64,000 nt of DNA. It comes from Azospirillum oryzae. Lineage in GTDB: Bacteria > Pseudomonadota > Alphaproteobacteria > Azospirillales > Azospirillaceae. The DNA lies in NCBI RefSeq assembly GCF_900177515.1, contig NZ_FXAK01000007.1:728501-792500 (forward strand). Reading direction: 5' to 3'. The notes under the pieces are model-generated. The model searched no databases. It was not told the origin of the DNA and saw only the letters and a program-made list of their open reading frames with translations. How positions within the stretch are numbered: position 1 is the stretch's first letter; every line of letters starts with the position of its first letter. Both the position numbers and the translations under genes were made by a program. Positions 1 through 9,643 of the stretch are shown in pieces.

Positions 1-59
1 GGGGGAAGCCGGGGAGCGGCGCCCCCGAACGCAACGCCCAACCCACGAAAGACCAACCC

Positions 60-944
60 TTGCAGCGTCGCGTCACCTTCGACAGCCGGCTGTTGCCCTA
101 TCTGCTGCTTGCGCCGCAGGTGGCGGTGACGCTGGTGTTCTTCATCTGGCCGGCGGCCCAGGCGGTCTGGCAATCGGTGCATCTTCAGGACGCCTTCGGC
201 ATCCGCAGCGAGTTCGTCTGGTTCGAGAATTTCACCTATGTGCTGAGCGATCCGAACTATCTCGACACGCTGCAGACCACGGTGATCTTCAGCGTTGCGG
301 TGACCGTGCTGGCGATGGGCGTGGCGCTGCTGCTGGCGGTGCTCGCCGATTCCAAGATCAAGGGCGCCAGCGCCTACAAGACGCTGCTGATCTGGCCCTA
401 CGCGCTGGCCCCGGCCGTCGCGGCGGTGCTGTGGATGTTCATCTTCAATCCCGATATCGGGTCCTTCGGCCGGGCGCTGCGGGCGATGGGCTATGACTGG
501 GATTACCGGCTGAACGGCGGGCAGGCGCTGCTGATGGTGATCCTCGCCGCCAGTTGGAAGCAGGTGTCCTACAACTTCATCTTCTTCCTGGCCGGGCTTC
601 AGGCGATCCCGCGCTCGGTGATGGAGGCGGCCAGCATCGACGGCGCCGGACCGGTGCGGCGCTTCTGGACCATCACCTTCCCGCTCCTGTCGCCGACCAC
701 CTTCTTCCTGCTGGTGGTCGACATGGTCTATGCCTTCTTCGAGACCTTCGGCACCATCCATGCCCTGACCCAGGGCGGGCCGGGCAAGGCGACGGAGACG
801 CTGATCTTCCGCGTCTACCAGGACGGCGTCGTCAACAACGACCTCGGCGGGTCGTCGGCCCAGTCGGTGATCCTGATGGTGATCGTCATCGCGCTGACCG
901 CGGTGCAGTTCCGCTTCGTCGAGCGCAAGGTCCATTACTCATGA
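60..944 (+). CDS. ugpA: sn-glycerol-3-phosphate-type ABC transporter permease UgpA
   Basis: Inner-membrane permease of a binding-protein-dependent importer, expected to pair with UgpE and the UgpC ATPase to take up sn-glycerol-3-phosphate or a similar small polar solute. The 294-residue product has about six hydrophobic segments and the EAA cytoplasmic loop ([15 protein letters not shown], near residues 189-203) that docks on the ATPase. The start is a TTG; the N-terminus it gives ([19 protein letters not shown]) matches the family pattern. The stop overlaps the next start as ATGA, so it is translationally coupled to ugpE. The periplasmic binding protein ugpB is expected just upstream, outside the window. 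Substrate is inferred from family resemblance. Confidence 0.9.
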   Translation: MQRRVTFDSRLLPYLLLAPQVAVTLVFFIWPAAQAVWQSVHLQDAFGIRSEFVWFENFTYVLSDPNYLDTLQTTVIFSVAVTVLAMGVALLLAVLADSKIKGASAYKTLLIWPYALAPAVAAVLWMFIFNPDIGSFGRALRAMGYDWDYRLNGGQALLMVILAASWKQVSYNFIFFLAGLQAIPRSVMEAASIDGAGPVRRFWTITFPLLSPTTFFLLVVDMVYAFFETFGTIHALTQGGPGKATETLIFRVYQDGVVNNDLGGSSAQSVILMVIVIALTAVQFRFVERKVHYS

Positions 945-1789
945 AGCAGACCCGTTTCATCGATCTGGTGCCGCACATCGTCCTGATCGTCGGCGTGCTG
1001 ATCTTCGCCTATCCGATCTATGTGACGCTGATCGGCTCCACCTGGGATTCCGGCACCATCGGGCGCGGCGGGCTGCCGCTGTGGCCGGGCGGGGAGGGGG
1101 TGGCCAACTACGCCCAGGCCTGGGTGGGCGAGGCGGGCGACCGCGCCATGTACACGCCCGTCCGCACCATGATGCTGAACAGCCTGGTGATGGCGCTGTC
1201 GATCGCGCTGGGCAAGATCGCCATCTCCATCCTGTCGGCCTACGCGGTGGCCTTCTTCCGTTTTCCGCTGCGCATGGCCTTCTTCTGGCTAATCTTCATC
1301 ACGCTGATGCTGCCGGTGGAGGTGCGGATCATCCCGACCTACAAGGTCGTCGCCGATCTGGGGCTGATCAACACCTATGCCGGGCTGGCGATCCCGCTGA
1401 TCGCCTCGGCCACCGCGACCCTGCTGTTCCGCCAGTTCTTCCTGACCATCCCGGACGAGCTGCTGGAGGCTGCGAAGATCGACGGTGCCGGGCCGGTGCG
1501 TTTCTTCATCGACGTGGTTCTGCCGCTGTCGCGCACCAACATCGCGGCGCTGTTCGTCATCCTCTTCATCTATGGCTGGAACCAGTATCTCTGGCCGCTT
1601 CTGGTCACCAGCAGCGGCGACATGGAAACCATCGTGACCGGCATCACCAAGATGATCGGAACCGGCGAATCGGCCAACGACTGGCACATCATCATGGCGA
1701 CCACGGTTCTGGCGATGCTGCCGCCGGTGGCGGTGGTGGTGTTCATGCAGCGCTGGTTCGTCAAAGGTCTTGTGGACAGCGAAAAGTAA
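941..1789 (+). CDS. ugpE: sn-glycerol-3-phosphate-type ABC transporter permease UgpE
   Basis: Second permease of the importer, 282 residues, six predicted membrane segments. The EAA loop [14 protein letters not shown] lies near residues 176-189. The ATG at 941 overlaps the ugpA stop by four bases (ATGA). In-frame reading upstream of 941 runs through ugpA in another frame and is not real coding. A 25-base gap separates it from ugpC, so the three genes form one operon. Family members form a UgpA-UgpE heterodimer in the inner membrane. Confidence 0.9.
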   Translation: MKQTRFIDLVPHIVLIVGVLIFAYPIYVTLIGSTWDSGTIGRGGLPLWPGGEGVANYAQAWVGEAGDRAMYTPVRTMMLNSLVMALSIALGKIAISILSAYAVAFFRFPLRMAFFWLIFITLMLPVEVRIIPTYKVVADLGLINTYAGLAIPLIASATATLLFRQFFLTIPDELLEAAKIDGAGPVRFFIDVVLPLSRTNIAALFVILFIYGWNQYLWPLLVTSSGDMETIVTGITKMIGTGESANDWHIIMATTVLAMLPPVAVVVFMQRWFVKGLVDSEK

Positions 1790-1814
1790 GCGCGGGCGAA
1801 GGGAAAGAAGAACA

Positions 1815-2879
1815 ATGGCAACCGTTGAAATCCGCAACGTCCGCAAGTCCTACGGCCCGGTCGAAGCGATCAAGGGCATCGACATCGCGATCCAGGACGG
1901 CGAATTCCTCGTCCTGCTCGGGCCGTCCGGCTGCGGCAAGTCCACCCTGCTGCGCATGGTCGCCGGGCTGGAGGGCATCACCGGTGGCGAGATCGCCATC
2001 GGCGGGCGCGTGGTCAATCACCTGGACCCCAAGGACCGCGACATCGCGATGGTGTTCCAGAACTACGCGCTCTACCCGCACATGACGGTCTTCGACAACA
2101 TGGCCTATGGCCTGAAGATCCGCGGGATCCCGAAGGCGGAAATCCGCGCCCGCGTCGACAAGGCGGCGGAGATCCTCGAACTCGGTCGCTTCCTCGACCG
2201 CCGGCCGAGCCAGCTGTCGGGCGGCCAGCGCCAGCGCGTCGCCATGGGCCGCGCCATCGTGCGCGAACCCGCCGCCTTCCTGTTCGACGAACCGCTGTCG
2301 AACCTGGACGCCAAGCTGCGCACCCAGATGCGGGTGGAGATCAAGCGGCTGCAGGACCGGCTCGGCATCACCAGCCTCTACGTCACCCACGATCAGGTGG
2401 AGGCGATGACGCTGGCCGACCGCATTCTGGTGATGAACCATGGCGTGGCCGAGCAGATCGGTACGCCGCTGGAGGTCTACCAGCGCCCGGCCAGCCTGTT
2501 CGTCGCCGGCTTCATCGGCTCGCCGCCGATGAATGTGCTGGACGGCCGCATCGACGACCGCGGCGAGGCGGTGCTGGTGCCCGGCGGACAGCGTCTGCTC
2601 CTGCCGCGGCCGCGCCCGACCGACGCCGGCCGCCCGGTGAAGCTGGGCATCCGGCCGGAGCATATGGCCGTCGCCGCGGAAGGCTTTTCCATCGAGATCG
2701 AACTGGTGGAGGCGCTGGGGGCCGACACGGTGGTCTATGGCCGCCTGCCGGACGGCGAGACCCTGCTGGTCCGCATGGCCGGCATCCCCACCGTGCGCGA
2801 GCGTGATCGCCTGACCGTCGCCCCGCAGGACGGCGCCCTGCACCTGTTCGACGCGGTGACGGGGCGCCGGATGGAGTGA
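1815..2879 (+). CDS. ugpC: ABC transporter ATP-binding protein UgpC (MalK family)
   Basis: Cytoplasmic ATPase energising the UgpAE permease. 354 residues: Walker [10 protein letters not shown] near residues 36-44, Q-loop in [12 protein letters not shown], signature LSGGQRQR near 135, Walker [12 protein letters not shown] near 155-165, and switch histidine in [12 protein letters not shown]. Residues beyond about 235 form the TOBE/OB region typical of the MalK/UgpC branch, which often serves regulation. The ATG at 1815 is chosen because GGGAAAGAAGAA lies just before it; an in-frame GTG at 1770 would overlap ugpE. Downstream it converges on the small SDHAF4-like gene after 9 bases. Confidence 0.92.
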   Translation: MATVEIRNVRKSYGPVEAIKGIDIAIQDGEFLVLLGPSGCGKSTLLRMVAGLEGITGGEIAIGGRVVNHLDPKDRDIAMVFQNYALYPHMTVFDNMAYGLKIRGIPKAEIRARVDKAAEILELGRFLDRRPSQLSGGQRQRVAMGRAIVREPAAFLFDEPLSNLDAKLRTQMRVEIKRLQDRLGITSLYVTHDQVEAMTLADRILVMNHGVAEQIGTPLEVYQRPASLFVAGFIGSPPMNVLDGRIDDRGEAVLVPGGQRLLLPRPRPTDAGRPVKLGIRPEHMAVAAEGFSIEIELVEALGADTVVYGRLPDGETLLVRMAGIPTVRERDRLTVAPQDGALHLFDAVTGRRME

Positions 2880-2888
2880 GGTTGGCGA

Positions 2889-3077
2889 TCAGAAGTCCGA
2901 ACAGCGTCCCTTGAACTCCCAGTCGCCGTAGCGGGTCGGTTCCGGTCCCTTCGGGCCGCCGATCTCGCCGGGCTTCTGTTCGGGGCCCTTGGTTTCCGTG
3001 GTCTCCGTGGTTTTGGTGGCGGTCACCGTCTCGGCGGTGTCCTGCTGTGGCTTGGTCGGTTCGGTCATCATATCCAT
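2889..3077 (-). CDS. DUF1674 / SDHAF4-like small protein
   Basis: Short soluble protein (62 residues from the ATG at 3077; 77 if the ATG at 3122 is used). The N-terminal half is low-complexity, rich in Thr, Lys, Glu and Pro. The C-terminal block is the conserved part: [20 protein letters not shown] followed by RCSDF at the very end, which is the signature of the DUF1674 family, homologous to mitochondrial succinate dehydrogenase assembly factor 4. In that family the protein helps flavinated SdhA mature. No sdh genes lie nearby. The start is uncertain because neither candidate has a strong Shine-Dalgarno sequence. Confidence 0.8.
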   Translation of the reverse strand: MDMMTEPTKPQQDTAETVTATKTTETTETKGPEQKPGEIGGPKGPEPTRYGDWEFKGRCSDF

Positions 3078-3170
3078 CGCACTGCTGCGGGCATCTTGAA
3101 CGGGGGCGCGGATCGGGCCCATATCTCGGATCAGGGCGGGTTACCCCGCCTCGGCCCATCCTGAACCGAT

Positions 3171-4190
3171 ATGGCGATCATGACCAGCTATCTGAAGACC
3201 ACCATTCTCCTTGCCGGCCTGACGGCGATCTTCATGGCGGTCGGCTTCCTGCTGGGCGGCAAGACCGGCCTGATCATCGCCTTCGTCTTCGCGCTGGGCA
3301 TGAACCTGTTCAGCTATTGGAATTCCGGCGACATGGTGCTGTCGATGTACGGCGCCCGCGAGGTCGACGCCTATTCGGCGCCGGAGTTCCACGGAATCGT
3401 CGCCCGGCTGGCGGAGCGCGCCGGCCTGCCGATGCCGCGCGTCTACATCATCCAGAACGACCAGCCCAACGCGTTTGCCACCGGCCGCGACCCGGAGCAT
3501 GCGGCGGTCGCCGCCACCACCGGCCTGCTGCAGCGCCTGACGCCGGAGGAGATCGCCGGCGTGATGGCGCATGAGCTGGCCCATGTGAAGAACCGAGACA
3601 CCCTGATCATGACGATCACCGCGACCATCGCCGGTGCGGTGTCGATGCTCGCCAATTTCGGCCTGTTCTTCGGCGGCTCCAGCAACGACGAGCGCGGCGG
3701 CAACCCGCTGGGCATGGTGGGTGCGATCCTGGCCGCCATCCTCGCCCCCATCGCCGCGACGCTGGTGCAGATGGCGATCAGCCGCACCCGCGAATTCGAG
3801 GCCGACCGCATCGGTGCCGAGATCTGCGGCCGTCCCAACTGGCTGGCCGATGCCCTGACCAACATCCACAACAGCGCCAACCATATCCCCAATTATCAGG
3901 CGGAGGCGCATCCGGCGACCGCCCACCTGTTCATCGCCAACCCGCTCAGCGGCGCCAGCATGGCCAGCCTGTTCTCCACCCACCCCGACATGGGCGAGCG
4001 GGTGGCGCGGCTGCGCGCCATGGCGCCCCAGAGCGGCGGCTTTACCGGTGGCTTCGGTGGCGGCTTTGGCGGCGGCCGGACCGCCCCGCCGCGCGACGGC
4101 CGCTCCCCCTGGGGTGCGCCGCCGCAGGGCGGCAATCAGGGCGGGCAGGGCGGCTTCATGCCGCAGAACCGCCGCGGCCCGTGGGGCTGA
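3171..4190 (+). CDS. htpX: HtpX-type M48 zinc metalloprotease
   Basis: Inner-membrane metalloprotease that degrades misfolded membrane proteins. 339 residues: two N-terminal membrane segments (about 10-50), zinc motif HELAH at residues 134-138, two further hydrophobic stretches (about 145-205), then the third-ligand region [12 protein letters not shown] near 206-217. The C-terminal tail (from about 285) is rich in Gly, Phe, Arg and Pro ([10 protein letters not shown]) and is probably disordered. Length is slightly above the E. coli enzyme because of this tail. The ATG at 3171 is first; a second in-frame ATG at 3180 is possible. Heat or envelope stress control is usual for the family, but no site is evident here. 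Confidence 0.93.
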   Translation: MAIMTSYLKTTILLAGLTAIFMAVGFLLGGKTGLIIAFVFALGMNLFSYWNSGDMVLSMYGAREVDAYSAPEFHGIVARLAERAGLPMPRVYIIQNDQPNAFATGRDPEHAAVAATTGLLQRLTPEEIAGVMAHELAHVKNRDTLIMTITATIAGAVSMLANFGLFFGGSSNDERGGNPLGMVGAILAAILAPIAATLVQMAISRTREFEADRIGAEICGRPNWLADALTNIHNSANHIPNYQAEAHPATAHLFIANPLSGASMASLFSTHPDMGERVARLRAMAPQSGGFTGGFGGGFGGGRTAPPRDGRSPWGAPPQGGNQGGQGGFMPQNRRGPWG

Positions 4191-4301
4191 TCCGGGGCTG
4201 ATCTCAGCAACAATCCTCTGGTAAAGCATTGCGCGCCGAAGGGGTAGGCGACTACCCTTCCGGCACGCGCTCAACCATGACGGTCGCCAGGGGAAGTTTG
4301 C

Positions 4302-5234
4302 ATGTCCGACGCCGCGAAATACCGCCTCGTTACCCGGTCCGACTTCGACGGGCTCGTCTGCGCCGTCCTGCTGAAGGAGCTGGGCATCCTCGACGAGATC
4401 AAGTTCGTCCATCCCAAGGACATGCAGGACGGCAAGGTCGAGATCACCGGCCGCGACATCACCACCAACCTGCCTTATGTCGAAGGCGCCCATCTGGTGT
4501 TCGACCATCACCTGTCGGAGACCATGCGCGTCGGCGAGAAGCCGAACCACATCATCGACCCCAAGGCGCCGTCGGCCGCCCGCGTCGTCTATGATTACTA
4601 TGGCGGGAAGGAGCGCTTCCCCACCATCTCCGACGAGATGATGCAGGCGGTCGATCAGGCCGACTCGGCGCAGTACCAGCGCGACGACATCCTGAACCCC
4701 ACCGGCTGGACCCTGCTGAACTTCATCATGGACGCGCGCACCGGCCTGGGCCGCTTCCGCGAGTTCCGGGTGTCGAACTATCAGCTGATGATGGACCTGA
4801 TCGACTACTGCCGCACCCACTCCATCGCGCAGATCCTGGAACTGCCGGATGTGAAGGAGCGGGTGGAGCTCTACACCCAGCATGCCGAGCTGTTCGTCGA
4901 CCAGCTGAAGCGCTGCGCCACCGTGCGCGGCAATGTCGTCGTGCTCGACCTCCGCAAGGAGGAGACGATCTATGCCGGCAACCGCTTCATGATCTACGCG
5001 CTGTTCCCCGACACCAACGTGTCGATCCACGTCCTGTGGGGCCTGAAGCAGCAGAACACCGTTCTGGCCTGCGGCAAGTCGATCCTGAACCGCAGTTCGA
5101 AGACGGACATCGGCCCGCTGATGCTGCAGTATGGCGGCGGCGGCCATCAGGCGGCCGGCACCTGTCAGGTCGACAACGACCGGGCCGAAGAGGTATTGGA
5201 GGCCATCGTCGCCCGCATGCGCGCGGACGGCTGA
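4302..5234 (+). CDS. DHH/DHHA1-family phosphoesterase
   Basis: Predicted cytoplasmic metal-dependent phosphoesterase of 310 residues. The first metal motif is SDFDGLVCAVLL (D14, D16 region), the DHH motif is at residues 68-70 in LVFDHHLSET, and the DHHA1 substrate loop GGGGHQAAGTC lies near 278-288. The family includes RecJ, oligoribonucleases (NrnA), cyclic-dinucleotide phosphodiesterases and exopolyphosphatase-like enzymes; this short, RecJ-core-free form cannot be placed more precisely by eye. It is preceded by a 111-base gap with a small imperfect hairpin near 4238-4260 and followed 26 bases later by a gene of unknown family. Confidence 0.85.
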   Translation: MSDAAKYRLVTRSDFDGLVCAVLLKELGILDEIKFVHPKDMQDGKVEITGRDITTNLPYVEGAHLVFDHHLSETMRVGEKPNHIIDPKAPSAARVVYDYYGGKERFPTISDEMMQAVDQADSAQYQRDDILNPTGWTLLNFIMDARTGLGRFREFRVSNYQLMMDLIDYCRTHSIAQILELPDVKERVELYTQHAELFVDQLKRCATVRGNVVVLDLRKEETIYAGNRFMIYALFPDTNVSIHVLWGLKQQNTVLACGKSILNRSSKTDIGPLMLQYGGGGHQAAGTCQVDNDRAEEVLEAIVARMRADG

Positions 5235-5260
5235 CACGCCACCGACCGGATCCTGAGCGA

Positions 5261-5980
5261 TTGAGCGCCTTTCCTCCCTTCCCCGACGGCACCCTGTTCG
5301 ACGCCGGCTGGCTGTCCGCCCTGTCCGACGAGGTGCCGAGGGACGAGGCGCTCGACCGCGCCCGCCCGGTGGTGGCCGACGCCATCGCCCGCACCGACGC
5401 GGCCGGTGCGGCGGCGCTGGCCCGCATCGACGCGCTGGTGAGGGGGGCGGCGCTCGACGCCATCCCGGCCCTGCTGGCGGCGGAGACGGTGGAACTGCCC
5501 GACGCCGCCGCGACCGCCGAACGCTCGATCCACGACCTGATGAGCCGCGTCGCCTACAAGCGGCGCGAACTGATGCCGCTGTTCCCGGACCTGATCGAGC
5601 GCGTCGCCGCCGTCCATGCCGCGGCGGTGCAGGCCTGCGGTATCGCGCGCTGGCGCCTGATGGCGGCACGGGCGCGGCTGCAGCCGGGCCGGCCGTCCAG
5701 CCCGATCCAGGGCGCCGGCACCCGCTATGTGAAGAGCGACCGCTTCGACGCCCGCGCCGCCGAAAGCCTGCCATCCATCGACCGCACCCGCGCCGACCGC
5801 ATCCTGAAACGGCTTGGCGAGGCGCCGGTGCCGGACGAGCTGGAGCTTCGTCCGCTGGATGACGGCGACGACCTCTGGACCATCAAGGCCGGCGGGATCA
5901 GCCGCTTCATCCTGCGGGTGGAGCGCGACCGGCGGGGGCCGTTCTACATGGTGGAGGATGTCGGGCCGCAGGCGGCCTGA
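5261..5980 (+). CDS. protein of unknown family, helical with C-terminal beta region
   Basis: I do not recognise this 239-residue protein. The start used is TTG at 5261, the first plausible start after the upstream stop at 5234; the frame is open further upstream but only as antiphase reading of the phosphoesterase gene. Residues 1-140 are Ala-rich and mostly helical (RARPVVADAIARTDAAGAAA). The last 45 residues look like a beta sheet: LWTIKAGGISRFILRVERD then FYMVEDVGP, loosely recalling the fold of small RelE/ParE-type or plasmid-stabilisation domains, but without a diagnostic motif. It is cytoplasmic by composition and may be co-transcribed with the DHH phosphoesterase (26-base gap). Confidence 0.6.
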   Translation: MSAFPPFPDGTLFDAGWLSALSDEVPRDEALDRARPVVADAIARTDAAGAAALARIDALVRGAALDAIPALLAAETVELPDAAATAERSIHDLMSRVAYKRRELMPLFPDLIERVAAVHAAAVQACGIARWRLMAARARLQPGRPSSPIQGAGTRYVKSDRFDARAAESLPSIDRTRADRILKRLGEAPVPDELELRPLDDGDDLWTIKAGGISRFILRVERDRRGPFYMVEDVGPQAA

Positions 5981-5984
5981 CGGC

Positions 5985-6971
5985 TCAAGATGCCTGGCGC
6001 GCCCGCGTCTGCTCCCGATAGAAGATGTAGACGCCGCTGCCGACGATTATGATCGTGCCGGCGATCGTCGACAGGCGCAAATCCTCACCGAACAGCATCA
6101 GCGCATAGACCGCCGCCCAAACCAGTGTCGTGTAGCCGAAGGGCGCCACGGTGGCGGCGGGCGCGGCGCTGTAGGCACGGATCAGGCAGAAATGGCTGAT
6201 GCCGCCCAGCGTTCCCAACAGCACCATCAGGGCAACACCGTTCAGGTCCGGCGTCACCCAGTTGAAGGGCAGGGCCAGCGTACAGACCACGGTACCGGCC
6301 ATGCCGGTGTAGAAGATGGTGGTGGTCGGCGAATCGACACCCTTCAGCTTGCGCGTCGCGATCTGGTACAGCGCGTTGCAGAAGGCTGCGCCCAGCGGAA
6401 GGGCCAGCGCCCATTGGAAAGTTCCGCCCACCGGGCCGACGATGAGCAGCGCACCGGCCATGCCGGCCAGCACGCCGACCCAGCGCCGCCAACCGACCTT
6501 CTCGCCGAGCAAGGGCACCGACAGCGCCGTCACCAACACCGGGGCCGCAGCGGCAATCGCCTGCACCTCTGCAAAGGTGATGCTGCGCAAAGACAGGACG
6601 GCGAGCAGGGTGGTCGCCAGCAGCAGGCAGGAGCGGACAAGCTGCAGGGGCAGGCGGTGCGACACCATCAGATGCGGGCTGCGCCACGCGACCACGATGC
6701 CGACCAGCAACATATGGACCGCGAACCGCGCCCAAGCGACCTCCATCACCGGATAGCTTTTGGCCAGGATACGGGTGGTGGCGTCCTGGGTGACGAACAG
6801 CAACGTGGTCAGGATCATCCAGAAGATGCCGGCCCGGCCGGCCCGCCGCTCGGCCAACGAATGCTCCGGCAAGGATCGCTCCACCTGCGCCGCATTGCCG
6901 GGACTGGCCCGCATCCCCGCAGCCGTCGTCTCCCCCGTCCCCATGGCCCCGCTTTTCCCCAAGGTTGCCAT
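5985..6971 (-). CDS. DMT-superfamily (EamA) transporter
   Basis: Inner-membrane transporter of 328 residues with about ten membrane segments in two homologous EamA halves, after a roughly 45-residue polar N-terminal extension. The first EamA repeat begins near GIFWMILTTLLFVTQDATTR; the second begins near WALALPLGAAFCNALYQI. Members export or take up small metabolites; the substrate cannot be read from sequence. The ATG at 6971 gives a long extension, so a later in-frame ATG (for example at 6941 or 6914) is possible. It converges on the upstream unknown gene with a 4-base gap. Confidence 0.87.
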   Translation of the reverse strand: MATLGKSGAMGTGETTAAGMRASPGNAAQVERSLPEHSLAERRAGRAGIFWMILTTLLFVTQDATTRILAKSYPVMEVAWARFAVHMLLVGIVVAWRSPHLMVSHRLPLQLVRSCLLLATTLLAVLSLRSITFAEVQAIAAAAPVLVTALSVPLLGEKVGWRRWVGVLAGMAGALLIVGPVGGTFQWALALPLGAAFCNALYQIATRKLKGVDSPTTTIFYTGMAGTVVCTLALPFNWVTPDLNGVALMVLLGTLGGISHFCLIRAYSAAPAATVAPFGYTTLVWAAVYALMLFGEDLRLSTIAGTIIIVGSGVYIFYREQTRARQAS

Positions 6972-7055
6972 ATTAGTATATGGGCGACCGAGGTGCGATG
7001 CCTTGCCAAAGGCGTGACATTGCCGTGCCCTATGCGCAGGGCTGTCCGGCGGTGA

Positions 7056-8039
7056 CTAAATCCCCGCCACGCCCCACAGCAGCAGCGCCACCAGCCCGAC
7101 CAGCAGCAATGCCGCGACCGCCGATAAAGCGAGCGCTCGCCCGATGTCGGCGGGGGTGGCGCGGGCGCGGCCGTCGCCGATCCAGTTCTCGGTGATGACC
7201 ACGCCGCCGTCGCGGTGCGGCCCGCCCAGGGCCAGACCCAGCGCGCCCGCCATCGCGGCGATGGGCCAGCCCATGTTCAGCGACGGGTGCTTGCGCGCAT
7301 CACGGCTGAGCGCGCGGAGGGCGGCGCCGGCCTTGGCGGTGCCGATGAAGGGCGCGGCCAGCGCCAGCAGCAGTCCGGCCAGCCGGGCGGGCAGGGCGTT
7401 CAGCGCGTCGTCCAGCGTCGCCGCCGTCAGGCCGAAGCGGCCATGGCGGACACCGGGGCTGCCGAGCGCGGCGTCGGCGCCGTCCAATGCGGTCCAGACG
7501 AACAGCCCCGGCACGCCAAGCAGGGCATAGCCGAAAACCGGCGCCACCAGCTTGCGGTCGAAGGCGCGGGCGGCGGCCTCCACCGCGGCGCGGGCAATGC
7601 CGTGCTCGTCCAGGCCGTAGACATGGCGGCGGGTCAGCGACTGGATCGCCTCCTGGCCGGGCACCACACCGCCGCTTTCAAGGGCGCGGCGCACCGCGCG
7701 GATGCGGGTCCAGGCGGCCCGGCCGCGCAGGCCGCAGAGCAGGGCCAGCAGCTCCACCATCCAGCCGCGGCCGATGGAGCCGATCCATTCGACCAGCAGC
7801 CCGGCCGCCACTGCGATCAGCACCAGCGCCAGCACCACCAGAGCCCCGCGGATCACTTGGGCCGACTTTCCCCGCTCCGCCCGGTTCAGCCGGGCATCGG
7901 CGGCGTTGCAGAAGCGCCGCGCCAGCCCCGCCGGATCGGGCAGGATGCGGTCCAGCCAGTCGCCGAACAGCGCGTCGATCCCCAGCGCCAGCAGCAGGAG
8001 CAGCAGCGGGCCGGGACCGCCAAAGGCCGAACCGAACAT
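7056..8039 (-). CDS. cobD: adenosylcobinamide-phosphate synthase CobD/CbiB
   Basis: Inner-membrane enzyme that attaches aminopropanol (phosphate) to cobyric acid late in cobalamin synthesis. 327 residues. Family marks seen: GIDALFGD near the N-terminus, RRHVYGLDEHGIARAAVEA, and the conserved SLNMGWPIAAMAGALGLALG block in the C-terminal third. Several hydrophobic segments alternate with these loops. GGAGACC lies before the ATG. No cobalamin riboswitch box is visible upstream, and no other cob gene is in the window, so the rest of the pathway must be elsewhere. Confidence 0.93.
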   Translation of the reverse strand: MFGSAFGGPGPLLLLLLALGIDALFGDWLDRILPDPAGLARRFCNAADARLNRAERGKSAQVIRGALVVLALVLIAVAAGLLVEWIGSIGRGWMVELLALLCGLRGRAAWTRIRAVRRALESGGVVPGQEAIQSLTRRHVYGLDEHGIARAAVEAAARAFDRKLVAPVFGYALLGVPGLFVWTALDGADAALGSPGVRHGRFGLTAATLDDALNALPARLAGLLLALAAPFIGTAKAGAALRALSRDARKHPSLNMGWPIAAMAGALGLALGGPHRDGGVVITENWIGDGRARATPADIGRALALSAVAALLLVGLVALLLWGVAGI

Positions 8040-8081
8040 GAGGTCTCCGCGAGGTAGTGTCCGACCGCCAGCGGACGCGAA

Positions 8082-8645
8082 TCAGCGCGCGCCGGCTTGG
8101 CGCAGCAGCGTGCCGACGCGGGCGTTGCGGCTGTCCTGCGCCCAGTTCAGCGCGGTCCGGCCGGTGAAGTCGGAGCGGTCGACCTGCGCCCCGGCCTTCA
8201 GCAGCCGTTCCACCACGTCGGCCCGGCCGCTGCGGGCGGCGACCATCAGCGGGGTCATGCCCTCGCGGTTCTCCATGTCGACCTTGGCGCCCTTCTTCAG
8301 CAGCAGGTCGATCAGCTCCGGATTGCCGTTCTCCGCCGCGGCCAGCAGCGGGGTGTTGCCCGCCTTGTCGGCGCGGTTGACGTTGGCGCCGCTGTCCAGC
8401 AGCAGCTTGGCGATTGCCGGGCTGGAACGGTCGACGGCGGCCAGCAGGGCGGTCTTGCCGTGGATGTCGGACTGATTCGGGTTCTCGCCCCGCAACAGGG
8501 CGCCCTTCGCCTTGGCGACGTCGCCGTCGTTGACCGCCTGCATCAGTCCGGTGTCCTGGAACAGGCTGATCTGGGCGAGGGCCGGGGCGGCGGAGCCGGC
8601 GGACAGGCCGGCGGCGAACAGGGTGGCGAGCAGGAGCCGCTTCAT
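8082..8645 (-). CDS. exported ankyrin-repeat protein
   Basis: 187-residue protein with an N-terminal signal peptide (MKRLLLATLFAAGLSAGSAA, cleavage expected after PALA) and about five ankyrin repeats, recognised by GKTALLAAV, GNTPLLAAAENGN, GMTPLMVAARSGRADV and GRTALNWAQD. It is expected to act in the periplasm as a protein-binding scaffold; the partner is unknown. The ATG at 8645 is preferred over one at 8690 because it begins a clear signal peptide and follows GGAAGGATA. Short periplasmic ankyrin proteins of this kind are common next to catalase or redox genes, but nothing like that is adjacent here. Confidence 0.85.
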   Translation of the reverse strand: MKRLLLATLFAAGLSAGSAAPALAQISLFQDTGLMQAVNDGDVAKAKGALLRGENPNQSDIHGKTALLAAVDRSSPAIAKLLLDSGANVNRADKAGNTPLLAAAENGNPELIDLLLKKGAKVDMENREGMTPLMVAARSGRADVVERLLKAGAQVDRSDFTGRTALNWAQDSRNARVGTLLRQAGAR

Positions 8646-8755
8646 GGCGGGTATCCTTCCTTGACAGCAGGGGTGCCGGATACTAGCCAAAAGACCGGTG
8701 CTTTTGCCAGATCGGCATTCATCTCCATGCCTGCTGCGTCGACAGGTTGAAGCTC

Positions 8756-8914
8756 ATGCTCCACAATCCGCTGGCCCGCCACATCGCGCTGTTCCTGCTG
8801 GTGAAGGCCATGCTGATCGGGTTGGGGCTGTGGTGGTTCCTGGGCGCCATGCCGGAACCGCGCGGGATTGTGCCGCCACCTGCCTCATCATCGGCCACAT
8901 CATCGCGACCCTGA
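8756..8914 (+). CDS. 52-residue single-span membrane protein, CydP-like
   Basis: Small ORF of 52 codons with one strongly hydrophobic segment (residues 9-31) ending in LWWFLGAM, followed by a Pro/Ser-rich tail. The pattern of a short basic N-terminus (NPLARHIALFLLVKAM), one helix and a double Trp recalls CydP, a small protein proposed to associate with cytochrome oxidases. No oxidase genes lie near. There is a weak GGTTGAAG upstream of the ATG. The assignment rests on pattern memory; the ORF itself is supported by its clean membrane-protein character. Confidence 0.5.
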   Translation: MLHNPLARHIALFLLVKAMLIGLGLWWFLGAMPEPRGIVPPPASSSATSSRP

Positions 8915-8986
8915 GCGGAACCTTACGCCCGATTTGCGGTTGGATCCGGATTGTTCGGACTTCCTGCGAAGCGAAGGGGTGGAGGC

Positions 8987-9613
8987 ATGATCGAGAGCCG
9001 CGACCAGAACCCGACCACGATCGATTCCAGCGCCTGGACGGGAGACACCGGAGACACCAATGCTGCGGTGCGCGAGGCCGTGGCGGTCTTCGACAGCCGT
9101 GAGGCCCTGCAGAGCGCTATCGACGACCTGTCCCTGGCCGGATTCCAGCGCCACGAGCTGAGCGTGCTGGCCAATGACGAGACGATCCGCGACCGTCTGG
9201 GCGGCGTTCCCGGCGATGTCGGCAGCCTCGCCCATGACCCCGACGCACCGCGGCAGTCCTACATCTCGCCGGAGGATGTCGGCAGCGGCAAGGGCGCTGC
9301 GGTCGGTTTCCCCGCCTATGTCGGGGCGATCATCGCCACCGGCGCGGTGCTGGCCACCGGCGGCACGGCGCTTGCCGCCGCCGCGGCTGCCGCGGCGGCC
9401 GGTGTGGGCAGCGGCGCGGCCGGATCCTTCCTGTCGCAATGGATCACCGACAAGCGCAACGAGCCGATGCTGCAGCAACTCGACAAGGGCGGCATCCTGC
9501 TTTGGGTCAATGTCGGCGACGCCGCCCGTGAACGCATTGCGCTGGAGGTCCTGAACCGCCATGCCGCCCATCCGGCCGAGGTGCACGAGGTCCGCCAGAC
9601 CGGATCCGAGTGA
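8987..9613 (+). CDS. stress-type protein with glycine-zipper membrane region (YflT/GsiB-17M-like N-terminus)
   Basis: 208-residue protein. Residues about 25-75 (AVREAVAVFDSREALQSAID and following) match the general-stress 17M/YflT-like domain that begins by sensing a pair of adjacent helices and strands. Residues about 102-150 form a Gly/Ala-rich hydrophobic hairpin (GAIIATGAVLATGGTALAAA), typical of glycine-zipper membrane insertion. The C-terminal part (GGILLWVNVGD, HAAHPAEVHEV) is a short alpha-beta unit. The ATG at 8987 follows GGGGTGGAGG; the in-frame ATG at 8951 is less well placed. Function is unknown; homologues are often stress induced. Confidence 0.7.
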   Translation: MIESRDQNPTTIDSSAWTGDTGDTNAAVREAVAVFDSREALQSAIDDLSLAGFQRHELSVLANDETIRDRLGGVPGDVGSLAHDPDAPRQSYISPEDVGSGKGAAVGFPAYVGAIIATGAVLATGGTALAAAAAAAAAGVGSGAAGSFLSQWITDKRNEPMLQQLDKGGILLWVNVGDAARERIALEVLNRHAAHPAEVHEVRQTGSE

Positions 9614-9643
9614 TCGTTCCGGATTGATCGCGCTGGGGATCCG

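Noticed and set aside
3141-5774. Very long minus-strand open frame opposite htpX and the DHH gene
   Set aside because: It covers two recognisable plus-strand genes, is Arg/Gly-rich in the way of antisense high-GC frames and has no known motif.
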